Source: Coprinus comatus
Lineage: Eukaryota; Basidiomycota; Agaricomycetes; Agaricales; Agaricaceae
Reading direction: 5' to 3'
DNA length: 64,000 nucleotides
Assembly (NCBI GenBank): GCA_034638255.1
Contig: JAWPGT010000012.1
Coordinates: 620,001-684,000, forward strand
The notes below the pieces were generated by a model, which was given only the letters and a program-made list of their open reading frames with translations, ran no database searches and was not told where the DNA came from. Position numbers and translations under genes: made by a program. This document shows, piece by piece, positions 1 to 9,643 of this stretch. Position 1 is the stretch's first letter; each line of letters starts with the position of its first letter.

Positions 1-780
1 GGTACGGCTGGTGCCACTAGCACCATTGTCATCGAGAGCAAGCAACTGTGTTTCCGTTCTAAGAATAATTAGGATTCACATATACATAGAATAGCACAAG
101 ATGATTGAAGAAAGGAAACGCACGTATACATAGCATAGTCGAAGCTTAAGAAAGCCTGATGATCAATTCCAGATATTGAGATATTCATATGATGCATGTC
201 ATGTGGGAGGCCTGTTCTTTCGTATACCAATCTTTGATATATCCGAACACCAGGCAGGGAACGGCTTCCTACATGTCTAAAGAAAGTTGCTTCCCCACCA
301 TCGAGCGTGAAATTACACTCTGTCAGAGTAACGATCGCATCATGGTTTTCCCAGTTATATAACGTGAAGTAGACGTAAATGGCAGTTCCTATTGCAAAGT
401 ACTACCTGTTAGTAATCTCAGACGAAAACAAGCAAAATAATATTGAGCGTACCATTAAAATTGAAATCCACAGAATGAAGGCTATTTCTTTCAGGTCTGA
501 AAGTGGTTTGCATAACTGTATTTTCGAACAATTGCGAAGTGTCAGGCTTGATAGCACATGGCAAACAGTCTTGATTGTGCCACTCGTTGGCAATGGGTAT
601 ATACCTCGGTACTGCTGCAGTATCATAATCTCCAAGTTGGTCATCAATGGTCACGTTCCTCGGTGCTGCCGTAGCGAATTGGACGGCATGAAGTAAGAAG
701 AATAGAGAAATGAATAAATGAAGACTTCGATGAGCGATCTTACAGGTCCTAGTTGACTTTTGAAGACCTGTAATACGCAT
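1..780 (-). CDS. Secreted/membrane protein of a basidiomycete family, 3' end outside window
   Basis: Function unknown. The protein starts at 780 with a basic N-terminus and a hydrophobic signal segment (LFISLFFLLHAVQFATA), followed by NVTIDDQLGDYDT and a beta-rich extracellular domain with several N-glycosylation sites (NVT, NFT, NIS). The domain ends in LSFDYAMYT, typical of basidiomycete single-span proteins with a Ser/Thr-rich stalk. Exons are 780-453, 388-124 and 58 to beyond the left edge; the phases (1, then 2) fit. The stalk and membrane segment are missing because the window ends. The downstream part of the neighbour at 1222-2110 is a close copy with the same intron positions. The start at 780 was chosen because it gives a signal peptide; the frame is also open upstream to 924. 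I infer a cell-surface protein from domain style only. Confidence 0.65.
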
Positions 781-1221
781 GGTGGTGAGGGGTGGGCCGG
801 TGGCTTTCGATGGTTGTGGAATTATTGCACCTTTGACAACAACACCCACGTTTGGAGCTGTGTCAAGCAGTTGTGGGAACCTCAGGTCTTCAGGGCCGAT
901 GTGCTGCGGTCGCCGGTGATCCAAGCCTGACTTTGTAACTTGAATTATTCTTCAAGTTACCTTGAAGTTCACGATATGGTACTTTTAACAACGCACATCT
1001 AGGTGATGGGTAGTGGTGGATATTAATGGATTCCAGATGAATAAATCAACCTTGTGACATGACGACCTAGTTCTGAATTTATAATATAAATAGACGTGAC
1101 GATCCTTAATATATCATATGGTATATCATGCATGTGGTGAGTATTTACATACGCACAAGAACGAATGTACACTCGTTTGCAAGTATGTCAAATGCAGTAC
1201 ATTATACTATGGTACGCTCAA
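781..1221. other. Intergenic: upstream region of the left-edge gene
   Basis: No coding signal. It holds overlapping inverted repeats at 935-967 and an AT-rich patch (ataatataaa at 1081-1090), too far from the start at 780 to be called a TATA box with confidence. Confidence 0.4.
935..967. repeat. Overlapping inverted repeats
   Basis: GTAACTTGAA (935-944) and TTCAAGTTAC (951-960) are perfect 10-bp inverted arms around 6 bases. The second arm is also part of CTTCAAG-TTAC-CTTGAAG (950-967). Two mutually exclusive hairpins, or three half-sites, lie about 155-187 bp upstream of the start at 780. Confidence 0.6.
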
Positions 1222-2110
1222 CTAAACGAAGAAGAAAGCTGTCCCAATCAAGCTTATGAGACCTCCAGCTATGGTGCCGACAGAAACTTTCGAACTGTTG
1301 TTGGAATCGGAATTATTGCTTCCAGATTGACTAGTGTTGGTAATTGGATTGTCGGGGAATTCTGTAATTGTAGGTGCAGAACCCATAGTGATGGTACCAG
1401 TAGTCGTCGTGGACCTGGTTGAAGTACTAGTAATTGTAGTTGTATTCGGAGTGGTATTAGGGGTTTGTGTGTCCGTACTATAATGAGCGAAGTTATATGT
1501 CATTAGCATTCCACACACAACCTACGAAAGAGAAAGAGAAAGAAACGTACGTGTAAATAGCATAGTCAAAGCTCAAGAAAGCCTGATGATCAATTCCAGA
1601 TATTGAAATATTCATATGGTGAGGCGCATCTGTAAGGCCTGTTCTCTGATACACCAACGACTGATAGTCTCGAACACCATGCAACTCAGGATTCCCAATA
1701 TGTCTAAAGAAAGTTGGACTTCCACCATCAATCGTAAAGTTGCACTCAGTCAAAGTGATAACCCCGTCAGCGAGTTCCCAGTTATACAACGTGAAGTAAA
1801 TATAGATCGCAGTTCCTATAAGTATTTTAAAACCACAAGTTATGAATAAATATTTCTCTTTCGAATGGAAATACACGATAAATGAAAGACGCGTACCGTT
1901 GAAATTGAAGTCCACAGAGTGTAAATCGTACCTTTCAGGCCTAAAAGTCGTATAGTAGAAACGGTGAAATTGAAACTCATAACCCCCCAAAAAAATTGTA
2001 CCATTGTATTGGGAAGAGTAATATACAAACGTAAATTCCGAACCTCTAGGGTTTCGGAAGTTCTGGGTGGTGATAGTACTACAAATATCCGAATTATCCT
2101 TCTGAAGAAG
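1222..2110 (-). pseudogene. 5'-truncated paralogue of the gene at 1-780
   Basis: Exons at about 2110-1897, 1815-1551 and 1477-1222 match the left-hand gene: TTFRPER, HSVDFNFNG, then a 265-base middle exon of identical length and phase ending LSFDYAIYT. The last exon gives the Thr/Ser-rich stalk and a C-terminal hydrophobic segment (TIAGGLISLIGTAFFFV), which suggests what the left-hand gene carries outside the window. The 5' part is missing: the frame upstream of TTFRPER is open back to a stop at 2111-2113 but has no ATG, no signal peptide and no TIDD motif, and only about 110 bp separate it from the CLP1 stop. It is probably a decayed tandem duplicate. A distant or unusual first exon cannot be excluded. 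Confidence 0.5.
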
Positions 2111-2221
2111 TTACAAAATGACTAACTATGCTAAGACAAGCCTGATAAATGGTGTATAGCAAAGTCCTATTCTTACATTTGTGCCGAATGAATGCAATCT
2201 CTTTCTTGTGCTCATAGTACA

Positions 2222-4219
2222 CTACATATACTCATCCTGCCACTCAAACGTCCCCACAATAGCAGTTTTCCCAACGACGGAAGATCGATTTGGTGCAAGT
2301 ATAGTCATCTTCTTTTGTTTTATATCAAGGCTTGTTCTAGTAATAATAAAACGTCAGCCATTCGTATTTAGTAATCAAGTCGAATATAATTCAACAAGAG
2401 ATATCGATATGCGGTGAGATGTGCGATGTTTTGGATGTTAAGGACTTACACAACAATAAATCTATCCACAGTAAGGTCCAAAATTTCTTCATCATAACGT
2501 TCATTCTCATCCGGATTGAAGGGTACAAGAACAGCAAGAACTCTATGAAGAAGACCGGATCCTGGAACCGAAGGATCTACAGTTACTGGTTGCATTTCAG
2601 ATACAACACGAGTAGCACCAATAGGAAGTGCTGATGCAGGTGCCATAGATTCTACAATTTTAATTTGTGGTCAATGAAACCCATATCAAATTCAACACAT
2701 TTTAGCGTACCTGCGCCGATTCGGAAAATGGATAGATCACCAAAATTAAGAGTGGTAGACGCAGGTGAAAGAATAAAATCGGTTGAAGGTTCACCGCCAA
2801 CGGTTATCGAGTTTGTTGGGAATCCAGGTGGCATTTTCATTTGAAAGCCATAGAAATAAGTGTGTAGTTGAGTTTTGTGCACTCTTTCTCGATATGCTCG
2901 TTCTATATCAACCACCTACAGGAAAATCATATGAATATATGCCAAGATTGGATAAAACGACGATAACTTACACCCCCAGATTTAGGTACTTTCACAACTT
3001 TAAGCTGCTTTCCGTACAGGCGTTGCATTTCTACGTTCAACTTTTCTTGGCCTACTACGAGTATGACATTAACTAGGATATTGGATTAGATTGATGCAAC
3101 CCCTGATGATTGTAGGCGTAAATGAAATTGCTTACTTTTGAAGGAATCTACACATGCCTTTATTAGTTTTAGCCTTAACTCCGCAAGCGCCGCGGGCCCA
3201 GAGGCAAATATTGCAGGTGTATCGACTATACAACCTGACGCTTTTGCTGTTGTGTCGGAGTCTCAGTAAACGGTTTAACACAGGCAAAATCGACCACAGC
3301 TTTTATACCTTCGATATCTTTGTCGAATCTCTCATGCATATTTTCTCCCAAATTACGAATTAGGCGTTCCATTAATTTAGAATTCTTCTTTGGGTCCTGG
3401 TGTCCATACCAGTAGACAAGCGGGAATAGAGCATTGGAAGTCATAGACATCGGTGCAGATGTAGCGGCCGAACCCAAGGGTGCCGCAGCTGAGTATGTGT
3501 GTATTGGGCCACGTACTGGAGTAGCAGACAGTGTACCTGGTGCAGTCCATCCTCCCTGTGCGATTTGAGATGCCCAAAATATTAAATTACGTGCATATAA
3601 CAAGACTTACATCGCTAGGGTCTAAGTTGACGAGTGCCGGGGACCATCCTTGGCCAGCACGAACACAATAGTTTGCTAGGATTTTACACAAGGTTGTTTT
3701 GCCCGAGTTTTCGGGGCCAATGACTAACACGCGAGGAGGTTCCGAAGGACGAGCATTGCTAGGCAACTCATCCCGCGCCAGAGGTAATCCGCTCAAGGAA
3801 TGTAAGGATCGAACACGCATTTCCTCCAAAGCTGTATGCAGGTTGCCATAGGCTCTCATCGGTGTTTCTTCCGAGACATATTCTGTGGATGGTTGACCTG
3901 TAACGTGCGGGGGAAAATGAGCCGAGGGGATGAAGACCGGGGTTGATTAGGACATATCTCGATAGTACATCCTTTCCATGTATAGACTGCTGCTTTGCAC
4001 TCGAATCCAAAGAGATAATGTTTTCCTTGAACAAGCTCTGCGCCATAGATCTCTGCTCTTCCGTTGAGAAGCTAAATGGCGATGAGAAGAATGGCGGGTC
4101 GGATGGGCTGAACATACTTTTATTGCGAGGAAGGTGCCTGCGTCGAGCTCGAAACGATACTCAGTTTCTGGCTCTAGAGACCATTTGCGAATCTCTTGCT
4201 GAGGGTCTTCTGTGGACAT
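2222..4219 (-). CDS. CLP1: CLP1, mRNA cleavage factor / polynucleotide kinase-fold subunit
   Basis: Clp1 is the ATP-binding subunit of cleavage factor IA (pre-mRNA 3' processing), acting with Pcf11 in the nucleus. The start MSTEDPQQEIRKW leads into the N-terminal domain (ETEYRFELDAGT, then GRAEIYGAELVQGKHYLF after an intron at 4117 downward). The Walker A motif GPENSGKTTLC lies near 3700, followed by LVNLDPSD and, after an intron, GGWTAPGTLSA. The C-terminal domain has ALPIGATRVVSEMQP and ends KTAIVGTFEWQDEYM at 2222. The last intron (2449-2337) joins FIVVTSLDIKQ in phase. All family landmarks are present and the P-loop is intact. It shares a 173-bp divergent promoter with the transporter at 4393. 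The second intron uses an unusual donor (gtccta), inferred from frame continuity. Confidence 0.92.
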
Positions 4220-4392
4220 TGCAAGAGCTATATTGGGTAAGCGCCTGTCCTGACGCAACCACTGGGCGGCATCAACGGAGACCCCAGAGCCCCATGAGAA
4301 TCGTTTCTGTTGGAATTTGGAAATACGTAAAGATCTAAATACCTTGATGAACAACTCCATCCCTCTCCCTGTCTTTCTTCCATCACCTCAAC

Positions 4393-7054
4393 ATGGGCAC
4401 GGATAGCGACCATTCAGAGAAAACAGACCAGCAAAAGAGTAGCGACTTCCACCATGTCGTTCAGGACGATGTCGACATTGCAGCAACACTCGCTGCTGAA
4501 GCAGACGGAGAACTGACCCCAGAAGTTGCCGAACGTCTGAGGTGCACTATACACTCATAAGAGAGAATAGCATATACTCATTGTTTCTAACAACAACAAC
4601 AGGAAGAAAATTGACTGGTGTATTATGCCATTGATGTGCAGTACGTAGAGCCGATATCTTTCCAGTCCTTTCCCGACTAATTTGACACATCTCTTCCAGT
4701 CATGTATCTGTATGTACTCTGTGTACTATACACAACTGTATCTCAACGTCTTTAGGATGGCCTTTGCCGACAAGGTCACCCTCGGTCAATCTGCCATCCT
4801 TGGTATCCTGTTCGTCCATGACATGTCCGTTGCTAAACTATTCAATGCTTACTCAAAGTGATAGGCAAGGGGCCAATCTCACTCAAAACCAGTTTAACTG
4901 GCTCGGCACAATCTTCTACCTAAGCTACCTCGTCTTCCAAGTGTGTTACTCTGTTATCTAATGCGTAACCCCGTAACCTTAATGCATATATATGCATATA
5001 GTACCCGCAAAACCTGGCGCTTCAGAAACTCCCGGTGGGCAAATGGATGAGGTATGAAATCGGTCATCGGACATGATATTCAGTATTAACTTTCCCCAAT
5101 AGTATCAACATCTTCGTCTGGGCAATCGCCCTATTGGCCCATGCAGCATGCAAATCCTTTGGCGCTTTGTTCGCCGTACGCTTCATTCTCGGCTTGTGCG
5201 AAGGTATGTCGCAGAAAACTGCTGTTTAACATTTTATAGCGGCTTATTCATGGGACCATCCCTCAGGTGCACTTACACCTGGATTTATGCTTGTCACATC
5301 AATGTTCTATACCCGAGAAGAACAGACGAAAAGAGTCGGTTACTGGTGTGCGTGTCCTTTTCTTGCCTCTTTAATCTCCAGTCATAACTTCTTGTGATCA
5401 GTCCTCATGAACGGTTTTGCGATTATATTCTGGGTTTTGTTGGCTTTGGAGTGCTTCACACCAAGGTAAGCGGTTTTTGGCAATTCGTCTCACAGTATAT
5501 TGAGAATCTTCGGAGACGAACAATTTTATGCCCTGGCAATGGTACGACTTACCACACCACCCAGATATCCAAGTTGACAGGTGTTTGATGTAGGCTCATG
5601 ATCATAACCGGTGCTATAACATTGGTGACTTCTGTCGTTTTTTGGTGAGAATTCTAGTTGTGTAACATGATGGATATCAATCAATATTGATGGTTTTTCT
5701 TCATGATAATGCAGGTTTTTCTTTCCCGATAGCCCGGCAAACGCTCGCTTCTTGACCCCAAAAGAACGTATTCAAGCCGTGCAGCGCATCAAAGTAAACC
5801 AAATGGGTGTTGAGAACAAAAAGTGGAAACGCGAACAGTGCGTCACCCTGATTATCTGCGTTCTTCACTTCCTGATTTCATCATTGTTTTGTACCTCAGG
5901 TTCATTGAAGCATTCACGGACCCCAAGACGTGGTTGATCGCTCTATTCGCGGCGTTAGGGTACATATGATTTTACTCTGCATAGCCAATGAGACACCTCT
6001 AACAATTTAAATTTTTATAGCAATGTGTTTAACTCCGTATGTCACAACAGTCATCCATCAACCCTCACTAACAAACTTATTGCAGCTCACTAATCAGCGC
6101 CTGATCGTTGTATCTATGTTTGGATTCACCCCAATTCAGACAACCCTTATTGGCTGTGTAGATGGCCTGTTGGAGAGTAAGTTTAATTGGTGCTCATCAT
6201 TGTTGAATTGTTGAAATTGATCAAGCAACCTAGTCATCTATATTTGGATCGCCGTTGTTATTGCGTCACAGAAGAAGACCGGGAGAGGCTATACAGCCGC
6301 ATTTATGTTTTTGCCAGCCATTCTTGGTGCAATCTTGGTCAACACGCTGCCGTCTAATAACAGAATAGGTTTACTGTTTTCGTATTGGCTATCGAGTGAG
6401 TATACCACCTTTTATGCAACAGATATTATGGAGCCCATAATAACAAATACTGCTTCAGTTTTCGCAATTACACCATTTGTTATTCTGCTTGGTTGGGTCG
6501 GTTCGATTGTATCCGGACACACCAAGAGTAAGTTTCTTCTTCATCGCAACTGGACTTCTTTCTTACAACGTATGGTAATGGTAAATCAGAAACGACTGTA
6601 AACGCCATCCTCTTCGTAGCATACGGAATTGGTAATTCCGCTGGTCCATTCATGTGGCAAAAGAAGTACCAACCCAGGCAAGTCCACGTCTCCTGACCTC
6701 CCACTATATCTACTTCCCAAACTCAAATATAAATTAACAACTAAAACAGAAACCACGTTCCCTGGACAATTATCACTGTTGTCTTCGTCGTTTGTGCGCT
6801 CTTATTACTTGCGCTCCGCTTCTACCTCGCCTATGAGAACAAGAAGAGAGATATAGAGTCTCGTGACGATACTTACGATGATGTATATCTCACACATGTC
6901 GATGAGAAGGGCAATAAAGTAGAGAAGAAAGTTGATAGGGTATATTTCCGTTTCATTAGCTTGGTGAAAAAGATCTGATGCTAATATTCCTTCTGTTTAG
7001 GCTTTCCTTGATATTACTGATATCCAGAACCGAGACTTCCGTTATGTCTTGTAG
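4393..7054 (+). CDS. MFS transporter, Dal5/allantoate-permease (anion:cation symporter) type
   Basis: The predicted product is a plasma-membrane permease for small organic anions; the substrate cannot be read from sequence. It starts MGTDSDHSEKTDQQKSSDF, a hydrophilic acidic tail, and enters the first membrane segment at KIDWCIMPLM after a short intron. Landmarks in order are NLTQNQFNWLGTIFYLSYLVFQ, LPVGKWMS, RFILGLCEGALTPGFML, the central loop RFLTPKERIQAVQRIKVNQMG, TDPKTWLIALFAALGN, SLTNQRLIVVSMFGF, and YGIGNSAGPFMWQKKYQPR, which is highly typical of the Dal5 group. The C-terminal tail is charged and ends DIQNRDFRYVL. The gene is cut into about 15 small exons by ~50-nt introns, so individual joins were inferred from protein continuity. 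It is divergent from CLP1. Confidence 0.85.
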
Positions 7055-7655
7055 CTTTTACCTTCGTTCTTCGTTTCTTCGTTTCTTCGTTCCTCTTTCG
7101 TTTTTATTGTCGTGAATATCTTATTTCATATCTACGGTACGGTATCTTTGGCTTATGGGCTTGTGTATGTCGTTTTGTTTTTATTTTGTTCCCCTTTTTT
7201 TTTGTTGTTGTAACGTATACTATGTGCTCTTTATGACTATATATATAATATTTCTTTTTTTTTTTTTTGGGGGGGGGGGTTGAACTGATCCGAAATAGGC
7301 GATTTGACTGGCTAGTTTTGGTGGGTTTCTCTTGGGTATGCGCCACACTCCACATGTTCACGCCACGCTTAAAGTGGGTTATATGTTGTTACACACGCTC
7401 GCGTAAGGACCGATTTGGTAATATTCTCATGTGGTATTTACGATAATTCATTGGCGCAGTAATATTAATTATCTCAAAGTGTTTGAATACAACGATATAT
7501 TAACGGAGAAATCTGACCCCGTGTACGATGCGGTTATAAACAACCAAAAATGATTAACACTTGTACCTATAGTTCAAGTGAGAAGAATCAACCAAATATA
7601 GGCACATGTAAAAAGAAGCTTGTTTTTTTGCACCGCAACCGGTGAGACACAAGTA
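7055..7655. other. Intergenic between transporter and tentative small gene
   Basis: It holds the transporter 3' flank with T-rich repeats (cgtttcttcgtttcttcg near 7070) and a mononucleotide T/G tract. I see no gene. Confidence 0.5.
7255..7279. repeat. T14-G11 homopolymer junction
   Basis: Fourteen T (7255-7268) are followed directly by eleven G (7269-7279). Such runs are slippage-prone and their lengths are unreliable in most assemblies. Confidence 0.85.
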
Positions 7656-8193
7656 CTAAACTGAGGGATAGTCGAACTCTTCTGGCAGACTGTGATGGTT
7701 CCCACACTGAGGCCTGAGGTTCCGTGACAATCTGTCAGCGACGATGGGATTCTCGCTGGGGATAAATATTAATATATTGATACATAACCTTACTCACGCC
7801 AATGACTGATTCGAGATTTTAGTCAATTTACGCGCTCGTTAATGCTTGATTCAAGTTCGAAGAAATTCGGATAGAAGGAACTATACTCACTCCTAATTTT
7901 GATAATAGAAAATGCGTCAATATCAGCCCACATTGAACATGACAACACGATATGTATACCAAACAAAGTCACAAGTAGTCCGAACACAAAGAAACCGACG
8001 TAGTATAAGCAGCGAGCTAAACGAAAGAAAGCAAGAACAAAACAAAACAAAAGGCAAAGAAACCCCCTTCATTGTAGTACAAAAAGTGATAAAAATCCAA
8101 GTAAAAGTATGCACCTATAACCCGAAAATCAAACAGCAAGAAATACTGGAAGGGAAAAAGAAGAGGGCGGCTGAACAATTTTTTCCGTTTCAT
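7656..8193 (-). CDS. Tentative small membrane protein assembled from four exons
   Basis: A weak model. Start MKRKKLFSRPLLF at 8193; an intron after VIA-phase 1 (gtgcat to cgtttag) joins RCLYYVGFFVFGLL, a clear hydrophobic segment continuing to IVLSCSMWADID. A second intron (gtgagt to aacgag) and a third (gtgagtaagg to ccccag) lead to the polar end PEEFDYPSV at 7656. All three splice joins keep phase and have plausible sites, and the last exon reads like a genuine polar tail. Against it: no family recognised, T-rich composition alone can create the hydrophobic stretch, and the final product would be only about 110 residues. I cannot assign a function. Confidence 0.25.
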
Positions 8194-8269
8194 CTAACTC
8201 CTGTGCGTAAAAACCTGGAACCAAAGGCTTTGTACTGGCCACTCGATGCTTTGAAATACTGACGACAAT

Positions 8270-8802
8270 TTAGAGGCTGACGTTGATAGGGGAACAGTTC
8301 AATCCACTGATTAACCCGTTCTGTTTATTTATTTTTTATAGTCAGAAAGATAGCAATGAAAATAAGAATAGAAAACGGGTACGTACGAAGTCGTTGTTTG
8401 TGCAACAAGCAGGTTGAGCGTTACAGTTGTTACCAGCAACACCCAAAGCGGCGAGAGGAGTACACCCTAAACCAACGAAAGGAAGGACGTTGGCTGGGAG
8501 AATACCAAGTAAACCACCAGTAAGAGCGGAGAAGGTGGATCCTGGGATTTGTTGAAGTTGGTTGCCTGTAAAGAACGGAAGAACAAGATTTTCAATTCTC
8601 ATTGTGTTGGGCGATTTCGGTATAACATACAACAGTTAACTTGACCGACGTTGCACTGGTTAGCACCAATGTCAGTTGGCGCAGCCTATATGCATATATG
8701 CCAATGATTAGGACAGTAAACAACTGTAGAGAAGGATGATCAGCTCACAGAAGCGATCATGGGGAGAGCGAGGACAGCAGCGACAAAGATGCGAGAGAAC
8801 AT
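8270..8802 (-). CDS. Class I hydrophobin
   Basis: A small secreted amphipathic protein that coats hyphae and fruit-body surfaces. It starts MFSRIFVAAVLALPMIAS (signal peptide). After an intron come APTDIGANQCNVGQVNCC, then after another intron NQLQQIPGSTFSALTGG and VLPFVGLGCTPL, then NNCNAQPACC and, after a last intron, GLISGLNCSPINVSL. The eight-cysteine pattern C-x6-CC-xn-C-xn-C-x5-CC-xn-C is complete. Four exons, with introns inside the signal-peptide boundary, at the first CC and after the second CC, exactly as in the second hydrophobin at 56538. A TATA-like TATATAA lies about 80 bp upstream of the ATG. Class I rather than II is inferred from spacing and from the agaricomycete context. 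Confidence 0.93.
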
Positions 8803-9643
8803 GGTTGAAGAGAGCGAAGGACAAGTTGTGTAGAGACAACAAATGTGAACTGAAGAAAGCTGGGTGTGTACCACAAGGGCTTATATAGCTTTCCAGAGTA
8901 TGTGGGTAAAGTCCATGGATTTCTTGAGGACCATTTCGATCCGCCCGATTAATCTCAGAACAAGACAACCAGGGAGAGTTGTGAGCGTTCGAAGTAGTGT
9001 AACCTTGATCGAAGACCGAAGACGGATGATGGAGAAAAAAAGTCTAAACTTCCACGGCCTTCTCTTGACGGCTCATAACCAAAATAAGGAACGTCGTTTC
9101 CCAAATCTAGCTGTAATGTAGAGGTTTCAAAATAAGCCACATGATTTAGACTCCGTGGAAGGCGTGCGTCCATATGGTAAGACTTCAAGAGAGATCTCAG
9201 GGATAGATTGAAGGCTATATGTCGAGATGCTAGGGGGAATAAGCTCCAAGCAGTTCGTTGGCAAGCTCTTGCACCCATTTCTAAGTCGCATCTGGTCTAG
9301 AGCTGGGTAGCGCTTGCTAACCTTTTACAGAGAAGGGGATCACTCATTTACAGAGGAATGAGATTAACCCAAGAAGAACATGATACCCGCAAGTCTCGCC
9401 CGACCTCCAGCCAGCGAGATCGTCGTTAGGTGCATGGACTAGACCACCAATTTCATTGCGTTGATTCCAAAGCATCATCTGGTAACGAGTTGACCATTTT
9501 CAACGTGAGTGAAGAAGCACGGGGGTACAGCGTCGCGCAAATTGAGCGACCGAGGTCTGGGTATGTAAGCAATCATTATTGTCAAAGTCACAAATACAGT
9601 CATATAGAAAACAAGGTCCGTGCCAGTAATACTTTCCGCCATG
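8803..9643. other. Intergenic: hydrophobin promoter and CTF18 3' flank
   Basis: Apart from the TATA element at 8881-8887 I see no gene. Short open frames exist on both strands but have no recognisable content or plausible splice continuation. Confidence 0.45.
8881..8887 (-). promoter_or_regulatory. TATA-like box of the left hydrophobin
   Basis: Minus-strand TATATAA, roughly 80 bp upstream of the hydrophobin ATG at 8802, a usual distance for strongly expressed fungal structural genes. Confidence 0.5.

Noticed and set aside
4980..5000. Palindromic atgcatatatatgcat in a transporter intron
   Set aside because: Short AT palindrome in an AT-rich intron; expected by chance.
7912..8262. 116-codon Lys/Gln-rich plus-strand frame
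   Set aside because: Low-complexity, no family, and antisense to the tentative small gene; not supported.
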